DNA from: Glaciecola sp965658765
GTDB lineage: Bacteria; Pseudomonadota; Gammaproteobacteria; Enterobacterales; Alteromonadaceae
NCBI GenBank assembly: GCA_965658765.1
Contig: CBFHTO010000002.1
Span: 62,001-126,000, forward strand
Direction of reading: 5' to 3'
DNA: 64,000 nt
Positions 43,452-52,028 of the stretch are shown piece after piece. The notes beneath the pieces were generated by a model that was not told the DNA's origin, did not search any database, and saw only the letters and a program-made list of their open reading frames with translations. Position 1 is the stretch's first letter; each line of letters opens with the position of its first letter. Both the position numbers and the translations under genes were made by a program.

Positions 43452-43916
43452 ATGGCAAAGGTGACGATTTACACAGACGGTTCATGTTTAGGCAACCCTG
43501 GTCCTGGCGGGTATGGCGTCATACTGTCTTATGGAGATAAGCAAAAACAACTAAGTAAAGGATATCGAAGTACAACAAACAACAGGATGGAGTTATTAGC
43601 TACTATTGTTGGATTGAACAGTCTCACACGAAAATGCGATGTCGACATATACACCGACAGCCAGTATGTGAAAAACGGAATTACAACTTGGATTCATTCG
43701 TGGAAAAAGAAACATTGGAAGACTAGTGCTAATAAGGCTGTTAAAAACGTAGATTTATGGAAGGAGCTCGACACGGCCTCTGGTAAACATAAGGTAAATT
43801 GGCATTGGGTAAAAGCCCATGCCGGAAACGAATTAAATGAAGCAGTAGACGCGCTCGCAAGAGAAGCAGCTGGTAGCAGCGAACTAAGCATTGATACAGG
43901 ATTTGAAGAATCATAA
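43452..43916 (+). CDS. rnhA: Ribonuclease HI
   Basis: Degrades RNA in RNA:DNA hybrids. The 154-residue protein carries the four catalytic acidic residues in YTDGSCLGNPGPGG (Asp9), NNRMELLA (Glu), IYTDSQYV (Asp) and NEAVDALAREAA (Asp), and the basic hybrid-binding handle SWKKKHWKTSANKAVKN. AAGAAAAG lies upstream of the ATG. It is followed directly by rlmI with no gap between stop and start. Confidence 0.96.
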   Translation: MAKVTIYTDGSCLGNPGPGGYGVILSYGDKQKQLSKGYRSTTNNRMELLATIVGLNSLTRKCDVDIYTDSQYVKNGITTWIHSWKKKHWKTSANKAVKNVDLWKELDTASGKHKVNWHWVKAHAGNELNEAVDALAREAAGSSELSIDTGFEES

Positions 43917-45104
43917 ATGGCAAGCATCATATTAAAGGTAAACCGCGAGAAATCGCTTTTAAGACATCACCCTGGGATTTTTGAAGGCGCAGTAGAGAAA
44001 CTACATGGGCGAGCAAGAGGCGGAGACACGGTCGATATAATCGCTCACGACGGCAAATGGTTGGCTAAGGCGGCTTACTCTCCAAATTCTCAAATTAGAG
44101 CGCGAGTATGGACCTTTGACGCTAAACAAGTAATCGACAATAATTTTTTTAAAAACGCATTACTTAATGCTCATAAACGGCGTCAATCTTTGTTCAGTCA
44201 ACAATCAACAAACGCTTATCGGTTGATAGCTGGAGAATCAGATGGTTTACCTGGTATTACAATAGATGTATATGCCAATGTGGTCGTAATGCAACTATTA
44301 AGCGCTGGGGCTGAAAAACATAGAGATAAAATAATTAAGGCCATTGAATATATGTTTCCAGAAGCCATTATTCATGAGCGCTCTGACGTAGAAGTCAGAA
44401 AAAAAGAAGGCTTAGATTTGTACGTCCAAACTCATAAAGGAGAATTACCTAAGTCGGTCGAGATAAAAGAAAATGAATTACGAATCAATGTTGACCTTAT
44501 CAACGGTCATAAGACCGGTTTTTATTTAGATCAGAGGCGAAATAGGCAAATTGTTGGGGAGTATTGTAAAGGTAAAAGGGTCTTAAATTGCTTCAGTTAC
44601 ACTGGAACCTTTGCCCTTTATGCATTAAAGCATGGCGCGACCAGTGTACTTAATGTCGATGTCTCAGAATCAGCCTTAGAACAAAGCTTCGATAATATAG
44701 TGATGAACTTCCCGAGTGAGATGAGTCAAAAGGTAACGCATAGAAAAGCGGATGTTTTTAAAGAATTGAGAGAAATGAAGGACAGAGAAGATGAGTTCGA
44801 CCTAATTATAATGGACCCACCAAAATTCATTGATAACAAGTCCCATCTAACTAAAGCGTCAAGAGGCTATAAAGATATAAATAGGCTAGCCTGCGAACTC
44901 TTAGCTGATAACGGCATACTTGCTACATTTAGTTGCTCTGGGCTTATGCCTAGTGATTTGTTTAACAAAATAGTCGCCGATGCCGCACTAGACGCTAACA
45001 GCGAATTACATATTTTGGAAAGATTAAATCAAGATAAAGACCATATAACAAAATCAACCTTCCCTGAAGGTCATTATCTAAAAGGTCTTATCTGCACAAA
45101 TTAA
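43917..45104 (+). CDS. rlmI: 23S rRNA m5C1962 methyltransferase (RlmI-type)
   Basis: SAM-dependent methyltransferase acting on C1962 of 23S rRNA. The 395-residue protein has an N-terminal PUA domain (residues 1-75, HHPGIFEGAVEKLHGRARGGD), a central beta-barrel-like part and a Rossmann domain. The SAM motif I is NCFSYTGTFALYALKHGA near residue 223, motif IV is IIMDPPKF near 298, and ATFSCSGLM holds the catalytic-type cysteine. Its ATG immediately follows the rnhA stop codon, so translation is coupled. The 3' end overlaps the PilZ gene by 4 bases in convergent orientation. Confidence 0.92.
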   Translation: MASIILKVNREKSLLRHHPGIFEGAVEKLHGRARGGDTVDIIAHDGKWLAKAAYSPNSQIRARVWTFDAKQVIDNNFFKNALLNAHKRRQSLFSQQSTNAYRLIAGESDGLPGITIDVYANVVVMQLLSAGAEKHRDKIIKAIEYMFPEAIIHERSDVEVRKKEGLDLYVQTHKGELPKSVEIKENELRINVDLINGHKTGFYLDQRRNRQIVGEYCKGKRVLNCFSYTGTFALYALKHGATSVLNVDVSESALEQSFDNIVMNFPSEMSQKVTHRKADVFKELREMKDREDEFDLIIMDPPKFIDNKSHLTKASRGYKDINRLACELLADNGILATFSCSGLMPSDLFNKIVADAALDANSELHILERLNQDKDHITKSTFPEGHYLKGLICTN

Positions 45105-45403
45105 TTCATTTCGAGAATTTCAAGTCCGACTAAACATGCGCTATCACCATGCGCATCGCAGCGTACAACCTTAACTTTTGCGAGCAACGATGTGATTTGC
45201 TCGCTATTAGAGTCAATTGTCACTTCCATAATTGTGCCGAGTTCTATGTTTGAGACTTCTATCTCAAGTGACATACCTGTAGCGCTGATGTCTCTGCACA
45301 CAGCCGTCATTACGGGAGATTCTGGCTGCTCAGTAAGCACCACGGTACAAGGCGAGTTCACCATCATTCTGTAGAAATTTCGTTTATCATCGTAACCTAA
45401 CAT
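45101..45403 (-). CDS. PilZ domain protein (probable c-di-GMP receptor)
   Basis: A 100-residue single-domain PilZ protein. The c-di-GMP-binding signature is present in both parts: RxxxR as KRNFYRM (Arg8 and Arg12) and D/NxSxxG as RDISATGMSLEIE near residue 39. This points to real binding of cyclic di-GMP; the controlled process is unknown. AAGGAGA lies 6 bases before the ATG. It is a short monocistronic gene between rlmI and hrpA. Confidence 0.9.
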   Translation of the reverse strand: MLGYDDKRNFYRMMVNSPCTVVLTEQPESPVMTAVCRDISATGMSLEIEVSNIELGTIMEVTIDSNSEQITSLLAKVKVVRCDAHGDSACLVGLEILEMN

Positions 45404-45467
45404 TACTGTCTCCTTGAGTTATTTTTATTAGAGTCCTATCGATTTATATTGCCTTACATGTTCACTG

Positions 45468-48400
45468 TCAACTGTTCTTTGCGATATCTTGTATTTTATT
45501 TTTTATTCTTTTAAGAGAGATCGGATATTTAGTACCTTGAGATTGCGCAAACAACGAAATTCTAAACTCCTCTATCATTTCTGATACCTCTTGTAGCGCT
45601 TCGCAAGACTTATGCTGAGACTCTAATTCCTGTTTACATTGCTCGAAAGCTCTGATCGCTTTATCGATTTCGATCTGATTTAAACGATCTCTATTTGCAT
45701 CAACTTTTAATTTTTCTGTTCGTTGTAATAACGCAGAAAGATAACGATTCCAATCTTTTAATTTCGACTCTCCATAATCAAAAACAAAGCCTCTATACAC
45801 AAGGCTGTCTAAGTGTGTTTTTATATGTTGTATCTGATTTAACAGAGCTAAATTAATATTCCCTTTACACTGCTTTTGAATTTTGTTCGCAAGAGAAAGA
45901 CCCGATTCGACCTCTTTAGCAATCTTTAGGGCCCGATCGTTTAACTCCATACGAACATATTCTTGCGCCAGCTTATATTTTTCTTGTGACCGTATTTCCT
46001 GCTCTGGATATTTCTCATTTAATAAAGCAGCAATTGCTGCATCAATGATGTCAGAAATTAACAGTTGAACTTGCCCAAAAGGATTAAAGTACAAACTCAA
46101 CTTCGCCTTATTAGGAAGTTTTTCTTGTAAAAATTTTACTGGTGAAGGCACGTTCATTTTTATCAGGTGGATCGTACCCAAATAGTGGGCATATAGAGCC
46201 TCCTGATGAGTCGTGAATAACTTAACGTCAAGCGATTTGCCCTCTATCGATAGTGCGGGGTACGCGGTTAATTCAAAACCATTCTGTTTACTCACGTATC
46301 GATCAGGTAAGGTCTTCATGTCGAAAGTTTTTAAGTCTGTCCGCTCAATGTCATCGGTTGGCGCTTTTTGAATGCTCTGTTCGAGTTCAGACTTACAGGC
46401 GATTTTGAGTTTTTCTAGGGATTTACTTCGTTTTATTACTTTGCCTTTTGAGTTAACAGCCGCAAAGTTAAAACATAAATGGCCAGGAACCTGAGTGACA
46501 TCAAAGTCCTCTTCCTCAACTTTATGCCCTGTCATGCGAAACAGTTTTTGACTTAACGCTTGTACCAGCGATTGATTCTGCCCGCTATCTTTTTGATGTT
46601 TTGCATTAGAGGCTTTGTTGTCTGTTTGAATTTCTTTCGTAGCAAGTAAGCCTAGGTTTGGAGTAAGTTCTTCTAAACATGCTCTCGCATAATCGGGCGC
46701 TGGAACAAAGTTTCTTCTTAACCTTTTTGGCAAACTCTTAATTAATGCAACAATTAGTTCATGACGTAGGCCTGGTACTTGCCAATCAAAACCAATATTT
46801 TGAACGTGATTTAGTGTCGATAATGGAATTGATACACACACGCCGTCATAGTCCTTATTCGGTTCAAATTCATAACTTAAAGGCATCATTAGGCGACCTT
46901 GCTGCCAGACATCAGGGAAGTCACTTTTTGAAACCTCATTTTCATCCCGCTTTAGTAACAAAGATTTTTCAAAATTTAATAAATCTGGCGTTTTTCGTGC
47001 GGTTATTTTCCACCATTTTGAAAATGCTGCCTCGCTACTTACGTGGTCAGGAATGCGGCTATCGTAAAACGATATCAGTTCATCCTCGTCAACCAAAAAG
47101 TCACGTCGCCGAGCTTTTTCTTCTAGCGTTCGAACCTCTTCAATCATTCTTTGATTTTCTTGCAGAAAAGAAAATGTTAGCTTGGTGTCATTTTCAACTA
47201 GGGCGTGGCGAATGAAAAAGTGCTTTGCATCTCTGGGATTTACCTGTGAGTAATTAATTAAACGACGCACAATTACTGGTAATCCAAATAAAGTGCCGTT
47301 TAAATAAGCCATAACTGCACCTCGTTTTTTACTCCAATGAGGTTCTATATAGTTTAACTTCATTAAATGCTTGGCCATTCCCTCTAACCATTGAGCCTCT
47401 ATCTTGGCTACTTGACGAGCGAATAATTGTGATGTTTGTACAAGTTCGGAAGCAATTATCCATTTAGGTTGTTTGGCAAATACTGCAGAACCGGGAAAAA
47501 TCTTGAATTGACTATTGCGTGCACCGAGGTATTGATTTCCACCTTCCTTCATACCGACTTGGGACAACAAACCTATCGCGAGCGCTCGATGAATATTTTC
47601 ATAGTTACTTGGCTCAGAGTTAAGACGCAAATCCACACTGACAAGGGTGTGCTTTATCTGATGCACTATATCTTGCCACTCACGCATGCGCTGATAATGA
47701 ACGAAGTGCTTTATGCACCACTTTCGCAGTTGGTTTTGCGTTAGCGCTTTTTGTTCACTTTTAAATGCTTCATACAAATTCAGTAAGCTTATAAAATCTG
47801 AGTTATTATCTTTAAAAATGGCGTGCGCTTCGTCCGCCTTTTGCTTTTTTTCTAAAGGTCGTTCACGAGGATCTTGTACGCTTAAGCCTGCAGTTATCAC
47901 CATTATTTCGAATACACAATTAAGCGTACCTGCGCTTATTAACATACTTGCGTACTTAGGATCTAAAGGTAAACGAGCCATTTTTCTGCCAAGTGAGGTA
48001 AGTCGTAAACCCCGCTTACTTTGCTCTACTGCCTGTAACTCTGTGAGCAGTCTTACTCCATCTTTAATAAACTTTTCTTCCGGCGCTTGAATAAAATCAA
48101 AATCGGAAATCTCTCCTAAGCCCAAAGAAAGCATTTGTAAAATAACTGAACTCAGATGCGTACGCGTTATCTCAGGGTCAGTAAACTCGTCTCTCGATAA
48201 AAAGTCTTGTTCACCATATAGGCGAATACAAACGCCGGAAGATGTCCTACCACAGCGCCCTGCCCGTTGTTTTGCTGAAGCTTGAGAGATAGGCTCAATT
48301 GGCAAGCGTTGCACTTTTAAGCGATGGCTGTAGCGTGACATTCTTACCATACCAGTATCGATCACGTACTTTATACCCGGTACTGTAAGCGATGTTTCTG

Positions 48401-49424
48401 CCACGTTCGTTGCCAAAACAATTCGGCGTTGCCCCTGTGGATGAAAAATTTTCTGCTGATCAGAAGCTGATAGACGCGCATAAAGAGGAATGACTTCTGT
48501 ATTTCTGTACTGGCGCTTTAATAGTGCTTGCTGAGTTTCTCTTATCTCACGCTCACCACTGAGAAATACCAAGATATCTCCACGTGCAAGCGCAAATAAC
48601 TCATCAACCGCTAATATGATTGCCTCACTTTGATCTTGCGCGAGTTCTTGTTCGACAAAATCTCTGTATTGAATATCAACAGGAAAGCTACGCCCGCTAA
48701 CCTCGATAATTGGCGCATCGTTAAAATGCTTTGAAAATCTCTCAGGGTCTATGGTCGCAGAGGTTATGATTACCTTCAAATCAGGGCGTTTAGGCAGAAT
48801 CCGCTTTATATACCCCAACAAAAAATCAATGTTCAGGCTTCTTTCATGTGCTTCGTCAATGATGATTGTATCGTACTGTTCTAAAAAGCGATCTTGCTGC
48901 ATTTCTGCTAGCAACATGCCATCAGTTAATAACTTCACCAAAGTGTTTTCAGTCACTTGATCAGTGAAGCGTACTTTATATCCAACGGTCTCTCCTAGTT
49001 GAGTTCCCAGTTCTTCTGCGATCCTATTTGCGACATTTCTAGCAGCCAACCGACGAGGTTGACTATGCGCGATCATGCCAGCACGTCCTCTACCTAACTC
49101 AAGACACATCTTTGGCAATTGAGTGGTTTTACCCGAACCTGTCTCCCCCGCAATAATCACAACCTGATTGTTCTTAATCAGATTTTTAATATCGTCGCGC
49201 TTATCTGAGACTGGCAAGTCTGGATAGTTAATATCTAATGAAAGATTATTTCGTGCCTCCAATAGACTGGCAGACTTATTTATATCGTGCGACAACAGTT
49301 CTAGTGCTCGAGCTTTCTCTGCACCGTCCTTTAATCCATTTGCTCTTTCAAGCTTTCGTCTGAATGCAAAACGGTCTTTTATCATGCAAAGGCCTAAGGC
49401 TTTTTTTAGCTTATTTTTTAGCAT
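45468..49424 (-). CDS. hrpA: ATP-dependent RNA helicase HrpA (DEAH box)
   Basis: Large DEAH/RHA helicase that in E. coli helps rescue stalled or collided ribosomes. The 1318-residue length matches E. coli HrpA (1300). Motif I is GETGSGKTTQLPK near residue 93, motif II is DEAHERS, motif III is TSATID, and motif VI is QRAGRCGRTSSG. The HA2/winged-helix and OB-like regions follow. The long C-terminal DUF3418-type region, predicted helical, extends to the end. Start at ATG 49424; ATG 49385 is an alternative. It stands 194 bases downstream of the peptidase gene. Confidence 0.96.
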   Translation of the reverse strand: MLKNKLKKALGLCMIKDRFAFRRKLERANGLKDGAEKARALELLSHDINKSASLLEARNNLSLDINYPDLPVSDKRDDIKNLIKNNQVVIIAGETGSGKTTQLPKMCLELGRGRAGMIAHSQPRRLAARNVANRIAEELGTQLGETVGYKVRFTDQVTENTLVKLLTDGMLLAEMQQDRFLEQYDTIIIDEAHERSLNIDFLLGYIKRILPKRPDLKVIITSATIDPERFSKHFNDAPIIEVSGRSFPVDIQYRDFVEQELAQDQSEAIILAVDELFALARGDILVFLSGEREIRETQQALLKRQYRNTEVIPLYARLSASDQQKIFHPQGQRRIVLATNVAETSLTVPGIKYVIDTGMVRMSRYSHRLKVQRLPIEPISQASAKQRAGRCGRTSSGVCIRLYGEQDFLSRDEFTDPEITRTHLSSVILQMLSLGLGEISDFDFIQAPEEKFIKDGVRLLTELQAVEQSKRGLRLTSLGRKMARLPLDPKYASMLISAGTLNCVFEIMVITAGLSVQDPRERPLEKKQKADEAHAIFKDNNSDFISLLNLYEAFKSEQKALTQNQLRKWCIKHFVHYQRMREWQDIVHQIKHTLVSVDLRLNSEPSNYENIHRALAIGLLSQVGMKEGGNQYLGARNSQFKIFPGSAVFAKQPKWIIASELVQTSQLFARQVAKIEAQWLEGMAKHLMKLNYIEPHWSKKRGAVMAYLNGTLFGLPVIVRRLINYSQVNPRDAKHFFIRHALVENDTKLTFSFLQENQRMIEEVRTLEEKARRRDFLVDEDELISFYDSRIPDHVSSEAAFSKWWKITARKTPDLLNFEKSLLLKRDENEVSKSDFPDVWQQGRLMMPLSYEFEPNKDYDGVCVSIPLSTLNHVQNIGFDWQVPGLRHELIVALIKSLPKRLRRNFVPAPDYARACLEELTPNLGLLATKEIQTDNKASNAKHQKDSGQNQSLVQALSQKLFRMTGHKVEEEDFDVTQVPGHLCFNFAAVNSKGKVIKRSKSLEKLKIACKSELEQSIQKAPTDDIERTDLKTFDMKTLPDRYVSKQNGFELTAYPALSIEGKSLDVKLFTTHQEALYAHYLGTIHLIKMNVPSPVKFLQEKLPNKAKLSLYFNPFGQVQLLISDIIDAAIAALLNEKYPEQEIRSQEKYKLAQEYVRMELNDRALKIAKEVESGLSLANKIQKQCKGNINLALLNQIQHIKTHLDSLVYRGFVFDYGESKLKDWNRYLSALLQRTEKLKVDANRDRLNQIEIDKAIRAFEQCKQELESQHKSCEALQEVSEMIEEFRISLFAQSQGTKYPISLKRIKNKIQDIAKNS

Positions 49425-49587
49425 TCAGATCCCGCAGTATTGTTGTTCAAAGATATTGTTTTTCAAAGATATGGTTATCATTTTTTAAAGATGATTAGTT
49501 ACTAAGAGGTGGTGTGTTAAGAATTTTAAAAAACACCGTTCATTAAGGTAGGCTCTAGTCTAACATTTAAAGCTCAATTTAGAAGTT

Positions 49588-49605
49588 CGGGCGCATAAGC
49601 GCCCG
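49588..49605. terminator. GC-rich hairpin after the isoaspartyl peptidase gene
   Basis: CGGGCGC-ATAA-GCGCCCG, 14 bases after the stop codon. The T tract on the minus strand is weak (AACTTCTAAATT), so strength is uncertain. Confidence 0.55.
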
Positions 49606-49618
49606 TGTTCGTTCATGC

Positions 49619-50773
49619 TTACTCATCTTTGTAAATTGCGACCGTACGAACACCATTAGTGTCTATACTTGCTCTGTACATACCCGCTGTATTAAAGGGC
49701 ATTGCAATATTACCCTCAGAATCAATCGCAATGACGCCACCACTTCCTGCATCAGCATTCAATACATTAAATAAAACATCATTTGCGGCTTTTTCAAGGC
49801 TGACCCCCTGATATTTAACACGAGCACATATGTCAGAGGCGACATTGAAGCGTATAAAATATTCACCATGACCTGTTGCCGATACGGCACATGAGTCGTT
49901 ATCAGCGAATGTGCCTGCTCCGATAATTGGCGAGTCGCCCACCCTACCAAAACGCTTCGCGGTCATACCGCCTGTAGATGTGCCAGCAACCAAATCACCA
50001 TTTGCATCTAATACGACTACGCCCACTGTGCCAAACTTATAATCCACAAGTAATGGATCAAACGAAACAGAATCCTGTTCACTTAATGCACTTAACGAAA
50101 GAATTTTGCTCTTGGCTCTTTCTAAAGCTTTCTTTCTAAAGTCAGTGTTAAAGTAGCGATTGTCAACAAACTCTAGTTCGTGGCTTGCTGCAAACTCTTC
50201 AGCCCCAATACCGCTAAGCATAACATGCTCCGATTTTTCCATGACAAGTCGTGCCGCTAATATTGGGTTTTTGATTCGAGTAACGGAAGCAATAGCGCCG
50301 GCAGAGCGATTCCGACCGTGCATGATAGAAGCATCTAACTCATGCTTGCCTTCAAAGGTAAACACTGCCCCTTTACCCGCATTAAACAAAGGTGAGTTTT
50401 CAAGATAAACAATACCCTTCGTAACTGCGTCAACGCCAGAATGACCCGCTGTGAGCTGCGAGTACACTATGTCGAGCGCTTCGTCTAGGGTAGCACGGAA
50501 GCGTTGCTCCATATCGTCAGTCATATTTTTCTTAAGAATAGTTCCTGCACCACCGTGAATAGCGACAGCGAGCTTGGTATTAGCTTCATCAGGCGATTGC
50601 TCATTGTGACTTTTCGCATGTACTGGCAACAAAAGACCATGAATACATATGATTACTATCCCAAGCAAACCTCGTAAGCCTAGTATGGTTCTTGACAACT
50701 TTATATTCGACTTCGAGTCGCTCAGTAAGCCAATGTGCTTTATACCAGAAGAATGTAATGACTGTTTGTTCAT
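49619..50773 (-). CDS. Isoaspartyl peptidase / L-asparaginase (Ntn hydrolase), membrane-anchored or exported form
   Basis: Plant-type asparaginase family (IaaA/EcAIII-like) that hydrolyses isoaspartyl dipeptides and asparagine after self-cleavage. The Thr nucleophile is in KFGTVGVVVLDANGDL near residue 245; GTSTGGMTAKRFGRVGDSPIIG is the substrate-binding region. The N-terminal subunit has AIHGGAG. The 384-residue protein carries an unusual extension of about 60 residues with a hydrophobic stretch near 28-52 (TILGLRGLLGIVIICIHGLLLPVHA). It could be a signal peptide preceded by a long basic N-region, or a membrane anchor. AAAGGT precedes the ATG. No internal Met gives a shorter start before the hydrophobic stretch. 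Confidence 0.9.
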   Translation of the reverse strand: MNKQSLHSSGIKHIGLLSDSKSNIKLSRTILGLRGLLGIVIICIHGLLLPVHAKSHNEQSPDEANTKLAVAIHGGAGTILKKNMTDDMEQRFRATLDEALDIVYSQLTAGHSGVDAVTKGIVYLENSPLFNAGKGAVFTFEGKHELDASIMHGRNRSAGAIASVTRIKNPILAARLVMEKSEHVMLSGIGAEEFAASHELEFVDNRYFNTDFRKKALERAKSKILSLSALSEQDSVSFDPLLVDYKFGTVGVVVLDANGDLVAGTSTGGMTAKRFGRVGDSPIIGAGTFADNDSCAVSATGHGEYFIRFNVASDICARVKYQGVSLEKAANDVLFNVLNADAGSGGVIAIDSEGNIAMPFNTAGMYRASIDTNGVRTVAIYKDE

Positions 50774-50935
50774 TAAGTTTACCTTTTTTTGATATTCCGA
50801 TTTTTATGACAGAACTTTTTATTGTGTTTCTTATTAGCGCACGTTAATTGTTTGCTTTGCTATTAATAGTGACTAACTATAATTTTAGATTTTTCGTCAG
50901 GCTGGGATAGATAAGAGCCTTACTCGAATAGCGCA

Positions 50936-50983
50936 ACTTTTGTCAGCGACTACTTTTATCAGCTACTACTTTCATCAGCGACT
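50936..50983. repeat. 16-bp tandem repeat, three copies
   Basis: ACTTTTGTCAGCGACT, ACTTTTATCAGCTACT and ACTTTCATCAGCGACT directly abutting with exact 16-bp period. The expected position is 160-210 bases upstream of the peptidase gene. Confidence 0.85.
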
Positions 50984-51044
50984 GTAGTCACGTCGTCATA
51001 AGTTAACTTGATTTTGAATAACAGGCTATAGAAAACTGAAAAGA

Positions 51045-51065
51045 AACGCGGCCAATGGCCGCGTT
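51045..51065 (-). terminator. Strong GC-rich hairpin, candidate minus-strand terminator
   Basis: AACGCGGCC-AAT-GGCCGCGTT, a 9-bp perfect stem with a 3-base loop, followed on the minus strand by TCTTTTC. It lies about 300 bases beyond the stop of the small gene at 51359, implying a longer transcript or an unannotated RNA. Confidence 0.6.
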
Positions 51066-51272
51066 ATATACTTTCTTATTGCGTGTAAGCAATTATATAC
51101 TCCACGCTCTTGCAGGATTGGTCAAAATTGACCATTGATTTCTCTACGGGAGAGACAAATCTACGAATTACCAAACTCCCAATAAACAGCTTGGTAAGCC
51201 AATACATCATTTGACATGTTATTACTAAGTTCTAATTCGTTGATTAGGGGCACTCGGCCAATAATGTTAACC

Positions 51273-51323
51273 TTAAACCAATGTTACATTTAAACCAACG
51301 TCACACCTAAACCAACGTTATCT
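51273..51323. repeat. 17-bp tandem repeat, three copies
   Basis: TTAAACCAATGTTACAT, TTAAACCAACGTCACAC and CTAAACCAACGTTATCT with exact 17-bp period. It begins 35 bases past the stop of the small gene at 51359-51598 (minus strand). Confidence 0.85.
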
Positions 51324-51358
51324 GGCTCAACAACTAATCTTGTGTAAGTTCTCGTTGT

Positions 51359-51598
51359 CTACCTCCGAGCAGCCAAAGACTGCCATTTATTCAGTTCAAT
51401 TTGAGGTACAACTGAGGCCAAAATATGATGTTTGAAGTCGTCAAAATTCATAAAATTAAACTCAGTGGTGCCTTGTAGTTCGTTATAAATTAAACGAAGG
51501 CGACGCATACTAAAAAAAGGCGCAACAGCTATTTTACCTTCATATCCTTGTGTTTGTTCATATCCTTGATAAACATCAGACATTGTGGATTCTTGCAT
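51359..51598 (-). CDS. Small protein of unknown function (79 residues)
   Basis: I do not recognise this protein. The N-terminal part is polar with a repeated GYE/QGYE pattern (YQGYEQTQGYEGK), and the C-terminal part is amphipathic (MRRLRLIYNELQG, FDDFKHHILASVVPQIEL). No signal peptide or cysteine. AAGGAG lies nine bases before the ATG at 51598, which is a very good ribosome-binding site and the main reason to accept it; ATG 51583 is an alternative. It is monocistronic and divergent from sbcB. Confidence 0.7.
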   Translation of the reverse strand: MQESTMSDVYQGYEQTQGYEGKIAVAPFFSMRRLRLIYNELQGTTEFNFMNFDDFKHHILASVVPQIELNKWQSLAARR

Positions 51599-52028
51599 TA
51601 CGGTTTCTCCTTATGACCACAGCTAAAGATTACTCCTAAAGTAGCAACCGTGATATACCAAATTGAGATTTCAAGAATCGTTTTTATTACAAAAAAGTGC
51701 TTGAAATTTAGTCAAGCTGAAAATGTCTAGCATGCAGTAGAGATCCGACCATTGCCATGCCAAGTGAAAGACTAAATGAGTCTAAAAATCGGAGGGGGTT
51801 AAATAAAAAAGAATAAATTGTAAAAATAGAGACTTATAGATAAGCTCTATTTATACGTTGAACGCGTAATGTGTTGAACGTGTTTTGCAATGATGCCTGT
51901 GTGCTACAATAATCAGGGTTGGAACTTTTCTAATATAGAAACTAGGTTGATGAATACAAAAATGATGACGCTTGCATCCCAACTCAGCTTTAAGGCTTAA
52001 AAGATTGTCTACACTAGACTTATCTTTC
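51599..52028 (+). promoter_or_regulatory. Divergent promoter region upstream of sbcB
   Basis: In this 430-nt gap a possible sbcB promoter is TTTTGC, 16 bases, TACAAT (51905-51910), leaving a leader of about 110 bases. There is a direct repeat GTTGAACG (51856 and 51873 regions) and a hairpin AGAG-CTTAT/ATAAG-CTCT near 51828-51848. A TTG at 51972 opens the sbcB frame earlier but has no support. No gene seen. Confidence 0.4.

Larger units (their letters stand above)
50774..51358. other. Intergenic region with two tandem repeats and a hairpin; no firm gene
   Basis: This 585-nt stretch between the peptidase gene and the small orphan gene contains a 16-bp triplicate at 50936, a strong hairpin at 51045, a palindrome TGGTCAA-AA-TTGACCA (51119-51134) and a 17-bp triplicate at 51273. 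A minus-strand frame 51076-51207 (43 residues, hydrophobic N-terminus) lies between repeat and hairpin but has no ribosome-binding site, so I do not call it a gene. Confidence 0.6.

Noticed and set aside
51076..51207. 43-residue minus-strand frame
   Set aside because: No ribosome-binding site, no recognised similarity and repeats on one side; kept only as part of a candidate transcript.
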